NCBI GenBank assembly: GCA_009693435.1
Contig: SHXF01000063.1
Coordinates: 1-24,594 of the forward strand
Origin: Betaproteobacteria bacterium
GTDB taxonomy: Bacteria > Pseudomonadota > Gammaproteobacteria > Burkholderiales > SG8-39
DNA: 24,594 bases
Direction of reading: 5' to 3'
Position 1 is the first letter of the stretch. Each line of letters opens with the position of its first letter. The notes beneath the pieces were generated by a model. It saw only the letters and a program-made list of their open reading frames with translations, was not told the origin of the DNA and ran no database searches. A program made the translations under genes and the position numbers. Positions 1 to 6,820 of the stretch are shown piece after piece.

Positions 1-69
1 CTGCACCAGAGTCCCCTCGAACAATTCTCCGCTTTCGCTTGTCATCTCGATTCCATCTCGCGTTGTCAT
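1..69 (-). CDS. Partial unknown protein, N-terminus only
   Basis: A reading frame opens with ATG at 69 and stays open to the window edge, giving 23 residues that begin MTTRDGIEMTSESGELF. It starts 7 nt after the stop of the preceding minus-strand gene, and AAGAGAG just upstream could serve as a ribosome-binding site. This spacing suggests a two-gene operon running out of the window. An internal ATG at 45 is an alternative start. Too little sequence is present to recognise a family, and a chance frame cannot be excluded. Confidence 0.35.
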   Translation of the reverse strand, partial: MTTRDGIEMTSESGELFEGTLVQ

Positions 70-76
70 AGCTCTC

Positions 77-307
77 TTAACGTACCAGCGCTCTAACCGT
101 GGACCAGGTAGTACGGATATTTTTATAATTTTTCACAGGCTCTGAGTCTTTGCCGAACCGCGCTCGCACCAGCGACGCCAACACCTCCGACTCCACGTAG
201 TTCGGATGGCGGTAGTTCTCGATGTCAATGCGTCGGCGCAGCTCAACGGCGTCGAGCTTGACCAATGCCTTGCGGCTTCTTTCGTGGTTTTGGTCTGGTT
301 GAACCAT
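77..307 (-). CDS. Small hypothetical protein (76 aa)
   Basis: I do not recognise the family. The product is small, charged and hydrophilic, with no signal peptide or membrane segment; a central stretch VELRRRIDIENYRHPNY is rich in Arg and Ile. I chose ATG 307 because AGGAA lies about 6 nt upstream. A longer frame from ATG 349 would add 14 residues, but its AGGAAGG abuts the start too closely. The next frame begins 7 nt after its stop, which supports a small operon. AT-rich codons in its last third differ from the GC-rich catabolic genes and fit accessory DNA. It could still be a fragment of a longer, broken gene. Confidence 0.4.
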   Translation of the reverse strand: MVQPDQNHERSRKALVKLDAVELRRRIDIENYRHPNYVESEVLASLVRARFGKDSEPVKNYKNIRTTWSTVRALVR

Positions 308-349
308 GCTGATTCCTGGATGGTTATCGTTGCAGCTTGTCCCTCCCAT

Positions 350-675
350 ACCTTCCTAATCGAGACGAGATCGCCAAAAAGAAAAGCTATGCGACTTTAC
401 GGTCAAATGCGAACGCTGGGTGCGCGCCGGCGGGCACGGCGGAAGACCCGCCACAAAAACAAGATATTCACGCGACCCGGATCTTATTTACCGCTTGGGA
501 GCGGCTAACCGAACGCCCGCTCCTGACTAACATTACGCAATCATGGTCTGGTATTTCGGACGTCCAGAATTATCCATCGGTTGCAGCGACCACAGGCAGC
601 AATGGCCGAAAACGAGACGATCGTGCTGCTTTGCTTGAACTTCTGCTCGGGGCCGATCACAGCCATTGCTATTGC
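350..675. other. Gene-free stretch at the islet edge
   Basis: Several short frames cross this stretch on both strands, but none has a convincing ribosome-binding site, codon bias or recognisable product. I see no clear promoter, repeat or insertion-sequence terminus. It separates the small genes at the left edge from the tRNA-like remnant and the fic promoter. Confidence 0.5.
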
Positions 676-750
676 CTCCCCGACCAGGGCTCAAACTTGG
701 GACCTGCGGATTAACTGTCCGAAGAGCTCGCCGATGGCGCCGAGTACTCC
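676..750 (-). pseudogene. Degenerate tRNA-Asn-like sequence
   Basis: Read on the minus strand, the 3' two-thirds resembles bacterial tRNA-Asn(GUU). There is an anticodon arm CGGACAGTTAATCCG, a variable region AGGTC, a T-arm with TTTGAGC in place of TTCGAGC, and an acceptor-like TCGGGGA. A weak D-arm (CTCG and CGAG pairing) can be drawn. Three defects argue against function: position 33 before the GTT anticodon is A where U is expected, the T-stem has a mismatch, and the 5' acceptor strand does not pair with the 3' strand. I read it as a decayed tRNA or a tRNA-derived attachment fragment. Chance resemblance is possible but unlikely over about 45 nt. Confidence 0.42.
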
Positions 751-832
751 GACTGAATAGCGGGCGGAGCTTCCACTTTCCGTTGGGATTGTCGGCTTGA
801 AGCCCTGCCGGATCCGCAAATTTCCATGAGGA

Positions 833-847
833 CCTGGCGTCGCCAGG
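833..847. promoter_or_regulatory. Short dyad upstream of fic
   Basis: CCTGGCG and CGCCAGG flank one T, a near-perfect 15-bp dyad 23 bp before the larger fic operator. The single-base centre makes a protein-binding site likelier than an RNA hairpin. No regulator is identified. Confidence 0.3.
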
Positions 848-869
848 GCTGAAACACCCTCGCGATATA

Positions 870-892
870 TACGCTTCACCAAGTGAAGCGTA
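870..892. promoter_or_regulatory. fic operator, perfect inverted repeat
   Basis: TACGCTTCAC and GTGAAGCGTA form a perfect 10-bp inverted repeat with a 3-bp spacer, ending 19 bp before the fic ATG. A further half-site, CGCTTCA, overlaps the region just before the start codon. The palindrome covers the proposed -35 and spacer, so bound protein should repress. The Fic protein's own C-terminal winged-helix-like region is an obvious candidate ligand (inference). Confidence 0.65.
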
Positions 893-904
893 ATTGCGTA
901 AAAT
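875..904 (+). promoter_or_regulatory. Proposed fic promoter
   Basis: TTCACC (875-880) and TAAAAT (899-904) are separated by 18 bp and fit a sigma-70 promoter with a good -10 and a modest -35. Transcription would start about 7 nt further on, essentially at the ATG at 912, so the mRNA would be leaderless. No Shine-Dalgarno precedes that ATG, which agrees. Confidence 0.4.
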
Positions 905-911
905 CCGCTTC

Positions 912-2075
912 ATGACTGATCGCACTCCACCCCGCTGGAATTGGCAGTCGGACGACTGGGGAATTTTTCACCACGACATCGTCGCGCTGATGCCCGCGCT
1001 CGCCGCCGCACGGCGCGCCCAGGGGGAAGTACTCGGTCTTGCCAAGGCCCTCGGCATGCAGGAGGCGCAACATGCCGAGGCGCTGATCTGGGTATCCGAT
1101 TCACTCGCCACCGCAGCCATCGAGGGTGAGCAACTCGATCTTGCCGGCGTGCGTTCGTCGGTCGCCAGGCGTTTGGGTCTGCCTGGAGGAAAAGTCTCGC
1201 GCGCTCGCGCGACCGAAGGACTGCTGGACATGATGCAGGACGCCACCACCGGATGGGAAAAGCCGCTCAGCGTGGAGCGTCTCTGCGGCTGGCAAAACGC
1301 GTTGTTCCCCGCCGGATTTTCGAGCATTCACCGTGTGCTGGCCGGTGCGTTTCGCACCCATGCCGAACCGATGCAAATCGTCAGCGGCCCGGTGACGCGA
1401 CGCGTGCTGCATTTCGAAGCCCCGCCATCGCGCCGCGTGCCGCGCGACGTCGCGCGATTTCTCAAGTGGTTCAACGGCCCCAGCCGGAACATGGATGGAG
1501 TGCTGCGCGCCGGCATCGCGCACCTGTGGTTTGAATCGATTCATCCGTTCGAAGACGGCAATGGCCGCGTTGGGCGCGCGCTGGCGGATATGGCGCTGGC
1601 GCAAGACCTGCGCACGAACTCGCGTCTCGCAAGTCTATCGACCGAACTCTCGGCCGAACGCGATGCCTACTACACCGAGCTGCACGCCGCCAGCCGCGCC
1701 AACGCGGACAATACGCGCTGGCTCCTGTGGTTTTGCGGCAGGATGGAAGCCGCCTGCAGGCGCTCGTCGACGCTGATGCACGCCGCCCTGGACAAAGCGC
1801 GTTACTGGGCGGGCCATGCCGGAGACGGGTTCGATCACAACCAGCGCAAGGTCATAAACCGCCTGCTGGACGCCGGGCCGCGCGGCTTTGAAGGCGACCT
1901 CACGACCGCCAAGTATGTGAATCTCACAGGCGTGTCACGCGCGACCGCGTTTCGTGATCTGGCGGCGCTGGTGGCGACGGGTGCGCTGGGGACGGTTGGA
2001 GCCGGAAAGGCTACGCGCTATTTCATCAATCTGCCGGCGTGGGAACCGCCAGCGACGAGGGGCTTGGGCAAATAG
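912..2075 (+). CDS. Fic family protein (DUF4172-type N-terminus, C-terminal HTH)
   Basis: Fic enzymes transfer AMP from ATP to hydroxyl side chains of target proteins. The 387-aa product has an N-terminal DUF4172-like region (about residues 5-80). Within it, TAAIEG (67-72) fits the [S/T]xxxE[G/N] inhibitory motif, so activity is probably self-restrained by E71. The Fic core carries the full active-site motif HPFEDGNGRVGR (211-222) with catalytic H211. A C-terminal region (about 335-365, VSRATAFRDL) looks like a winged helix and may bind DNA. I chose ATG 912; an in-frame TTG at 894 adds six residues but lies inside the proposed promoter. All key residues are intact, and length matches the family. 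The native target cannot be told from sequence. A truncated paralogue lies about 1 kb downstream. Confidence 0.9.
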   Translation: MTDRTPPRWNWQSDDWGIFHHDIVALMPALAAARRAQGEVLGLAKALGMQEAQHAEALIWVSDSLATAAIEGEQLDLAGVRSSVARRLGLPGGKVSRARATEGLLDMMQDATTGWEKPLSVERLCGWQNALFPAGFSSIHRVLAGAFRTHAEPMQIVSGPVTRRVLHFEAPPSRRVPRDVARFLKWFNGPSRNMDGVLRAGIAHLWFESIHPFEDGNGRVGRALADMALAQDLRTNSRLASLSTELSAERDAYYTELHAASRANADNTRWLLWFCGRMEAACRRSSTLMHAALDKARYWAGHAGDGFDHNQRKVINRLLDAGPRGFEGDLTTAKYVNLTGVSRATAFRDLAALVATGALGTVGAGKATRYFINLPAWEPPATRGLGK

Positions 2076-2101
2076 CCCGCGTGGCTGCTATCGGATCGCG
2101 A

Positions 2102-2128
2102 TCAATACTTGATCTCCATCTTTTCCGA
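2102..2128 (-). pseudogene. Remnant of a yciI 3' end
   Basis: On the minus strand this reads SEKMEIKY followed by a stop, nearly identical to the last residues SEKMAIKY of the yciI gene at 4140-4421. The DNA matches 4139-4167 at 27 of 29 positions over 2101-2129, and weaker similarity continues about 15 bp past the stop. No upstream coding sequence remains. It is either the scar of a duplicated yciI gene or one of two direct repeats bracketing inserted DNA. Confidence 0.7.
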
Positions 2129-2271
2129 AGGCCACAACCGCCGCAGATTGTTTTTTTGCGCGCCGAACAAGCGTGATGACACGCGCCTCACGCACCCGAT
2201 TGTCTGAAGACCCTCAAAAAAGGGCAATACGTACATTTGGCCCATTATCGTATCAAGCCTCAAAGCTCTTT

Positions 2272-2571
2272 TCAGATCAAGACTTTCAGTCCCTTGCGCT
2301 CAATAACTGAAAGCAATCGTGCTGCAGCACCGCTGGGCTTTTTCTCGCCGTTCTCCCACTTCTGGACAGTGGAAATGCTGGCGTTGATATAGGCAGCAAA
2401 CACCGCCTGACTGACGTGCAGTCTCTCGCGTAAACGCTTGATCATTTCCGCCGTGTAGGCCGGTGGCGGCAGGCATTGTGTTTCAAAATCACGCAATGTT
2501 TGCTTGTTGACTGCGCCGATCTTATGCAACCCACGCATCGTGTCCAAGGCTTCGTCAATCATTCGGCTCAT
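2272..2571 (-). CDS. HigA/NadS-like antitoxin, XRE family
   Basis: This 99-aa protein is the probable antitoxin of the toxin gene just upstream. Residues about 45-95 form a Cro/CI-type helix-turn-helix (LHVSQAVFAAYINASISTVQ with KWENGEKKPS following), typical of HigA and NadS-type antitoxins whose DNA-binding domain is C-terminal. Its ATG overlaps the toxin stop as ATGA, so translation is coupled and the toxin gene comes first, the usual HigBA order. Together with the toxin it probably represses the promoter through the inverted repeat at 2949-2969. The N-terminal 40 residues probably contact the toxin (inference). Confidence 0.82.
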   Translation of the reverse strand: MSRMIDEALDTMRGLHKIGAVNKQTLRDFETQCLPPPAYTAEMIKRLRERLHVSQAVFAAYINASISTVQKWENGEKKPSGAAARLLSVIERKGLKVLI

Positions 2572-2939
2572 GTTATATGCACCTCTATCAATTCGTTGGC
2601 CTTCAACGCCGTTTCAATCTGATCGTTACTGAGTGCAACCAAGGTGCGCGCAAGGCTCTGGTAAATTCCCAGTTCGCGCTTGGTAATGTTCTCACGGTCA
2701 CTTTTCTCAAACCCGAAAAGAAAGTACAAGGTACCAGCGAACCGCGTAGCCAGGAGCGTGCGAGCACTGCCGCTTTTGCCCCGTCCCGGTAGCGCAACCC
2801 GCTGCTTGAGTAGGTAGCTGCCCAGATCGGCATCGATCAACCCACGCTCTATATCAGCTACCGCCTTTAACAAAACGGTGTCGGTTACGCCAGCTTTGTT
2901 TGCCCAACGATTAAACGCCCGTGTCTTGAAAGCTCTCAT
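2568..2939 (-). CDS. RelE/HigB-family toxin (123 aa)
   Basis: The product resembles RelE-type toxins of the PF06296 group: MRAFKTRAF near the start, then GLIDADLGSYLLKQRVALPG (about 33-52), a basic KSGSARTLLATRF segment and YFLFGFEKSDRENI (about 72-85). Members of this group are expected to be mRNA interferases that act at the ribosome; the activity is inferred from family. Length is normal and no disruption is visible. It is the first gene of the pair, transcribed from a promoter embedded in an operator-like repeat. The ATG at 2939 has no good Shine-Dalgarno and lies about 8 nt from the -10, so the message may be leaderless. Confidence 0.82.
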   Translation of the reverse strand: MRAFKTRAFNRWANKAGVTDTVLLKAVADIERGLIDADLGSYLLKQRVALPGRGKSGSARTLLATRFAGTLYFLFGFEKSDRENITKRELGIYQSLARTLVALSNDQIETALKANELIEVHIT

Positions 2940-2947
2940 CGCTCGTT

Positions 2948-2978
2948 ATTGTAGCACTTAGTGCAACAAGACAGTCAA
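2948..2978 (-). promoter_or_regulatory. higBA-type promoter
   Basis: Minus-strand TTGACT (2978-2973) and TACAAT (2953-2948) are separated by 19 bp, slightly long. Both boxes are close to consensus. The start point would fall at about 2941, almost on the toxin ATG at 2939. Confidence 0.5.
2949..2969. promoter_or_regulatory. Operator of the HigBA-type locus
   Basis: TTGTAGCACT and AGTGCAACAA form a 10-bp inverted repeat around one base, with a single mismatched pair. It overlaps the -10 box and spacer, as expected for autorepression by the antitoxin or toxin-antitoxin complex. Confidence 0.6.
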
Positions 2979-3123
2979 TAGTCAGGGTATTCGGGGGGTG
3001 ATCCGACCAACATAAATGGGGAAAATCTTGAGCACTTCTCAAATGGCTGGTTATTGCCAGTGAACCCACGTTCGGAAAGCTGATTGTTTGGCGCATCGAC
3101 CGCCCGCTGATGGCCGGGTGCTG

Positions 3124-3429
3124 CCTAACCGCACTCCGCCCCGCTGGAATTGGCAGTCGAATGACTGGGGTACTTTGCGGCACGATATCGTCGCGCTGAT
3201 GCCTGCGCTTGCCTCCGCGCGCACGACCGAGGGACTGCTCGACATGATGCAGGACACCACCACCGGATGAGTGATTCTCACAGGCGTGTCACGCGCGACC
3301 GCGTTTCGTGATCTGGCGGCGCTGGTCGCGGCAGGCGCGCTGGGGACGGCGGGAGCAGGAAAGGCGACGCGCTATTTCATCAAGTTGCCGGGCTGGGAGC
3401 CTCCAGCCACCAGGGGCTCTGGTAAATAG
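3124..3429 (+). pseudogene. fic remnant with two internal deletions
   Basis: This is a decayed copy of the fic gene at 912-2075. It keeps three blocks. The first (about 3124-3217) encodes RTPPRWNWQSNDWG and continues to the first helix but lacks a start codon. The second (about 3218-3267) encodes the TEGLLDMMQDTTTG block and then meets an in-frame TGA. The third (3268-3429) encodes the C-terminal helix-turn-helix from LTGVSRATAFRDL to the stop. The inhibitory helix and the whole catalytic Fic core are deleted. Identity to the intact gene is high but not complete, so it derives from a paralogue or an old duplicate. No product is expected, although the intact HTH tail could in principle be translated from the GTG at 3268. 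Confidence 0.85.
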
Positions 3430-3496
3430 TTAAACCACAAATCGTGCGCAGAGCGCACGCTACAACTACTGAGACTTGCCCCCTGAGACTTGCCCC

Positions 3497-3525
3497 TTGA
3501 CGCATTACATTTCAGTAGCTACCGT
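3497..3525 (+). promoter_or_regulatory. Proposed brnT promoter
   Basis: TTGACG (3497-3502) and TACCGT (3520-3525) are spaced 17 bp, a strong -35 with a weak -10. The toxin GTG at 3531 follows 5 nt after the -10, so a transcript from here would be leaderless or begin inside the gene. Two copies of CTGAGACTTGCCC lie just upstream. Confidence 0.35.
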
Positions 3526-3530
3526 ATTGT

Positions 3531-3803
3531 GTGCTCATTGAATTTGACCCTGTCAAAGACGGGCTGAACCGCGCTCAGCACGGTCTGTCTTTGGAGTTCG
3601 CAAACAGTTTGGTTTGGAATGAGGCACTCGTCTGGAACGACAAACGATATGAATACGACGAGAGCAGAATGATCGGACTCGTACCGGAAGGTAACGATCT
3701 TTATTACGTTGCCTTTGTAGATCGCGGGGAAATTCGCAGAATCATCAGTCTTCGATATGCCGAGCGCAAAGAGATCAAACACTATGCCGAAAATTACGCC
3801 TAG
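3531..3803 (+). CDS. brnT: BrnT family toxin (DUF497)
   Basis: BrnT toxins are small RelE-like ribonucleases that stop translation and are neutralised by BrnA. The 90-aa product shows the DUF497 pattern: an N-terminal IEFDPVKDGLNRAQHGLSLE (about 3-22), a central DESRMIGLV (about 44-52), a YYVAFVDRGEIRRIISLRYA strand pair (about 58-77) and a terminal ERKHYAEN-like helix. The GTG at 3531 is the only start that preserves the conserved N-terminus; no Shine-Dalgarno precedes it. Its 3' end overlaps the antitoxin gene by 20 nt. The pair sits between the fic remnant and yciI, where the sister copy of this junction has only about 27 bp, so it looks like an insertion. Confidence 0.85.
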   Translation: MLIEFDPVKDGLNRAQHGLSLEFANSLVWNEALVWNDKRYEYDESRMIGLVPEGNDLYYVAFVDRGEIRRIISLRYAERKEIKHYAENYA

Positions 3804-4098
3804 GCGCGTCATTCGTATGCCAACGGCCGCTGAGAACGCAAAAATTCTTGCGGCCGCCAAAGCCGATCCCGACGCACAGCCACTGACCAAGAAACAACTT
3901 GCCGCTATGGTCCCTCTAAAATCCGTGCGCGGACGGCCAAAGTCCAAAACTAAAAAGCTGCTTGTGTCAGTTCGCTACAGCCCGGAAGTCATCGCGTATT
4001 TCCGTAGTACCGGCGACGGCTGGCAAGGGCGAATGGACGGTGTGTTAAGTGAGTACGTCAATAGACACGCGGCGCGTCGTACACGAAGTGCGACATAA
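3784..4098 (+). CDS. brnA: BrnA family antitoxin
   Basis: This 104-aa protein is the probable partner of the upstream BrnT toxin. The N-terminal half is basic and probably flexible (MPKITPRRVIRMPTAAEN, then AKADPDAQPLTKKQL), and would wrap the toxin. The C-terminal half, VSVRYSPEVIAYFRSTGDGW to the SEYV segment (about 67-95), has the ribbon-helix-helix layout of BrnA and should bind the operon's own promoter. I chose ATG 3784, inside the toxin gene; an upstream in-frame ATG at 3757 is less likely. The 20-nt overlap implies coupled translation. No frameshift is seen. Confidence 0.8.
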   Translation: MPKITPRRVIRMPTAAENAKILAAAKADPDAQPLTKKQLAAMVPLKSVRGRPKSKTKKLLVSVRYSPEVIAYFRSTGDGWQGRMDGVLSEYVNRHAARRTRSAT

Positions 4099-4139
4099 CA
4101 TGGCGCCGCACACGGACGCGCGCTGGATACGGATAACGA

Positions 4140-4421
4140 TCAATACTTGATCGCCATCTTCTCCGAATCGCGCACTTCGAAGGTGCGCGCGCCGGAGGAA
4201 ATGACCGGGTCCTTCTGGAACCAGCCTGCCACCTCGTCCTTGGACTTTGCCTCGCAGATCAGCACGGCTTGGACCGAGCCGACGCCGTAGTCCGGGAATT
4301 TGTAGCCGTCGACGATCTTCCCTTCCCGCAGCATCCCCTTGAGAAACTCAACGTGCGCCGGACGGTTCGAGGCGTTTTTTTCCATGTCCACGATTTTGTA
4401 GATCAATGCGTATTGCGTCAT
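4140..4421 (-). CDS. YciI family protein (93 aa)
   Basis: YciI-like proteins are small ferredoxin-fold dimers related to muconolactone isomerase; most have no proven reaction. The 93-aa product has the family pattern MTQYALIYKIVD, RPAHVEFLKGMLREGKI with conserved H23, a central Gly-rich turn, and FQKDPVISSGARTFEVR with conserved D71. GAGGAG lies about 8 nt before the ATG. It is the last gene of the minus-strand catabolic run, 68 nt after the dehydrogenase gene, and may catalyse an isomerisation or dechlorination-like step in that pathway (inference from position). Its last 29 bp are duplicated at 2101-2129. Confidence 0.8.
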   Translation of the reverse strand: MTQYALIYKIVDMEKNASNRPAHVEFLKGMLREGKIVDGYKFPDYGVGSVQAVLICEAKSKDEVAGWFQKDPVISSGARTFEVRDSEKMAIKY

Positions 4422-4489
4422 TTCAATTGCTCCTCTGGTTTCAATTCGATGGCTGGCGACTACGCCTTCCGTTAGCGCTCAATGGTCGA

Positions 4490-5707
4490 TCACTGGTCAT
4501 TCGTCGCAACCTGTTGCGTCAAAAACACTTCTCTGCGTTCCTGCGCGGATTGCAGCACCGCGAGGCTCGCTTCCATTGTCGCCTTGCCCCAGCGGCCGTT
4601 GTGCAGCGGCTCGCGCCCGGTCGCGAAGGCGTCGTACAGCTCGGCGATGACGCCGCACTTGTCCGGAAAGGCCGCGCCGCGCGGCACGCTGATTTCGCGG
4701 CGTCCTTCCCGACCATAGACCAGCACGCCGTCGGCCGAGGGCCGCAGGTCGCCGCCGGCGCAGGTGACGATGGTGACACCGCAATGCGGATGGTGCCATT
4801 GACCGGCAGGCGCGGCGAAGGCGTTCTTTTTTTCAGCCGCGCGCCCGTAGGCGGACGACGTCTTCAGCGCCGCCTCCGCGGCTGGATCGCCGATCTTTTC
4901 GAGCGCCGCGCGCGCCGCGCCGTGGCCGCCCTCGGGCCTGTCGTCGCCGAGTTCGCCGACCCAGTAATGGAATTCGTCGCTGTCGAAATAGTCGTAGCCG
5001 CTGAACACCAGCGAAGCGGCCGCGCCCGTTTCGAATTCCAGGAAGGTGACATGGCTGCCTTCGGTGGGCCGTGCCGGGTCGAGTACCCAGGCCATGGAAC
5101 GCACGCTCCTGACCAGCCCGCCGCCGATCAGGCGAACCACGTCCATCTGGTGCGGGACCTGGTTGAAAATGATGCCGCCTCCCTGCGCGGTATCGAGCTC
5201 CTCGGGCCGGCGCGGGCGATAGAGAAAATTGCCGTAGCTCCAGGTATTGATCATGGCAAGGGGACCGAGTTCGCCCGAGCGCACGATCTCGCGGATTTTC
5301 ATGATGGGCGGATCGAAACTGTGGGTGTGGCCGACCACCAGCTGCACGCCGCTGGTTTTCGCGGCGGCTATCATCGCATCGCAATCTTCCAGCGTCAGCG
5401 CCATCGGCTTCTCGACGATGATGTGCTTGCCGCCTGCGGCCGCCGCGAGCGCGTTCTGCATGTGGAACTGGTGCGGCGTCGCGATGTAGACGGCATCGAC
5501 GGCGCTGCTCGCGCACAGCGCATCCGCCGATTCGAACGTGGGCGCGCCATGCTCGGAGGCGAAGCGCTCGCGCGCCTCGGGCCGAGGATCGGCGCCCGCC
5601 GCAATGCGCACCTGCGGATGGCTGGCGAGGCTCGCCATGATCTGCTTCGTCGCCCCGCCCAGCCCGATTACGCCGAGGCGCAGCAGCGGTTTTTTTTTGT
5701 CTGTCAT
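4490..5707 (-). CDS. Gfo/Idh/MocA oxidoreductase, Pht4-like dihydrodiol dehydrogenase
   Basis: The 405-aa product is an NAD(P)-dependent oxidoreductase. A Rossmann fold opens with LGVIGLGGATK (11-21), D40 follows the second strand, and the EKP motif with K100 (99-101) is intact. The substrate domain carries GGGIIFNQVPHQMDVVRL (177-193) with H186 and D189. Segments such as FLYRPRRPEELDTAQGGG and DPARPTEG resemble phthalate 4,5-cis-dihydrodiol dehydrogenase (Pht4), which rearomatises a dioxygenase product to a catechol. That role fits the Rieske dioxygenase in the same run and the decarboxylase-like gene 30 nt upstream. The substrate is not proven. Codons 4-6 form a run of nine A, a possible slippage site just after the start. 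Confidence 0.85.
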   Translation of the reverse strand: MTDKKKPLLRLGVIGLGGATKQIMASLASHPQVRIAAGADPRPEARERFASEHGAPTFESADALCASSAVDAVYIATPHQFHMQNALAAAAGGKHIIVEKPMALTLEDCDAMIAAAKTSGVQLVVGHTHSFDPPIMKIREIVRSGELGPLAMINTWSYGNFLYRPRRPEELDTAQGGGIIFNQVPHQMDVVRLIGGGLVRSVRSMAWVLDPARPTEGSHVTFLEFETGAAASLVFSGYDYFDSDEFHYWVGELGDDRPEGGHGAARAALEKIGDPAAEAALKTSSAYGRAAEKKNAFAAPAGQWHHPHCGVTIVTCAGGDLRPSADGVLVYGREGRREISVPRGAAFPDKCGVIAELYDAFATGREPLHNGRWGKATMEASLAVLQSAQERREVFLTQQVATNDQ

Positions 5708-5737
5708 CGAGTTTGCAGGCGGAATGACGGCTGGCGA

Positions 5738-6742
5738 TCAGAGCCGCAATTCCGACTGCGCCATGATGGTGGGCGCAAACAACTCCTCCACCTGCACCCG
5801 CTCGGGCACCAGTCCCTGCTCGGCGGTGTAGTCGCAAAGCGCGTCTATCACCTTGCGGTTGGGCTCGATGCCATAGGGCCAGTAGTCGCGGCCCATGAGC
5901 GCGCGGATCGACTGGCTGTATTCGTAGAGCCAGGGCAGTGACACCGGCGGCGGTTCCTCGACTTCGAGCCGGCGCAACGCGTTGTCCTTTGCCTCGCAGA
6001 ACGCCTGGTACAGATTCACTGCCGTCCAGGGATGCTGCTCGTAGACATCGCGGCGCAGCACCACCACATGCATGATGGGGAAGAGGCCCGTCTTCGCATA
6101 GTAGGCGCGCGCCGCGGCGGCCGGGTCGGGAAACAGGTAACCGACCTCGGGGAGTCCGTCGCGCACGCCCGGATGCAGTTGCGGCGCGATCAGCGCGTCT
6201 ATGTCGCCTCCGGTCAGCATGTCGTTGAGGCTGGTGCGATCCTCGTGACGAATGTCTATGCCGGGGAGCGTCACCTCCATCATGGGCTTGCGGCCGGGAT
6301 CGGTCACCCCGCCGGTCACCCAGTGGAGGTCCGAAGGCTGCACGCCGTATTCGTGCTGCAACATGCCGCGCGCCCACACCGCGGCGGTCATCTGGTATTC
6401 GGGCACCCCCACGCGCCGTCCCTTGAGATCCTCGGGTCGCATGATGCCGGCCTTGCGGTTCACGTAGATCGCGTTGTGGCGAAAGGTGCGCGAGGGAAAC
6501 GCCGGCACGGCCACAAAGGGCAGGGCCTTGCCGCCCGCTTTGGCCTGGGCGGTGCGTATCACCCAGGTCGAGAACGACATCTCGCCGCAGTGAAATTCGC
6601 CGGCAAGCAGGCGCTTGAACGCCTGGAAGGGCTGCAAGGGCAGGAACTGCAGGTCGATCGCCTCGGGCCGGACTTTGCCGTAGTAGAGATCCTGCACCCG
6701 GTCCGAAAGATGGCCGGCATAGCTCAATTGCAATCTGCTCAT
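5738..6742 (-). CDS. 4,5-dihydroxyphthalate decarboxylase-like protein
   Basis: The 334-aa product resembles the Pht5 family, which has a periplasmic-binding-protein type II fold but acts in the cytoplasm. It has no signal peptide. Family hallmarks are visible: PAFPSRTFRHNAIYVN (about 84-99), LKGRRVGVPEYQMTAAVWARG, GVTDPGR, TGLFPIMHVVVLRRD, HPWTAVNLYQAF and YWPYGIEPNRKVIDAL. I chose ATG 6742 because GAGGGAG lies 9 nt upstream; a longer frame adds an unlikely leader. The known reaction is removal of CO2 from 4,5-dihydroxyphthalate to give protocatechuate. Here it sits before the Pht4-like dehydrogenase. Many members are annotated as ABC substrate-binding proteins, so enzyme versus sensor is unsettled. 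A divergent paralogue is at 20166-21158. Confidence 0.8.
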   Translation of the reverse strand: MSRLQLSYAGHLSDRVQDLYYGKVRPEAIDLQFLPLQPFQAFKRLLAGEFHCGEMSFSTWVIRTAQAKAGGKALPFVAVPAFPSRTFRHNAIYVNRKAGIMRPEDLKGRRVGVPEYQMTAAVWARGMLQHEYGVQPSDLHWVTGGVTDPGRKPMMEVTLPGIDIRHEDRTSLNDMLTGGDIDALIAPQLHPGVRDGLPEVGYLFPDPAAAARAYYAKTGLFPIMHVVVLRRDVYEQHPWTAVNLYQAFCEAKDNALRRLEVEEPPPVSLPWLYEYSQSIRALMGRDYWPYGIEPNRKVIDALCDYTAEQGLVPERVQVEELFAPTIMAQSELRL

Positions 6743-6820
6743 GCGTTGTACTCCCTCGACAGGCGGGTGGTGCGCAATGGGCTCGGTGCGCGCGGTAGCG
6801 CAACCCGTCACTCGCGTAAT

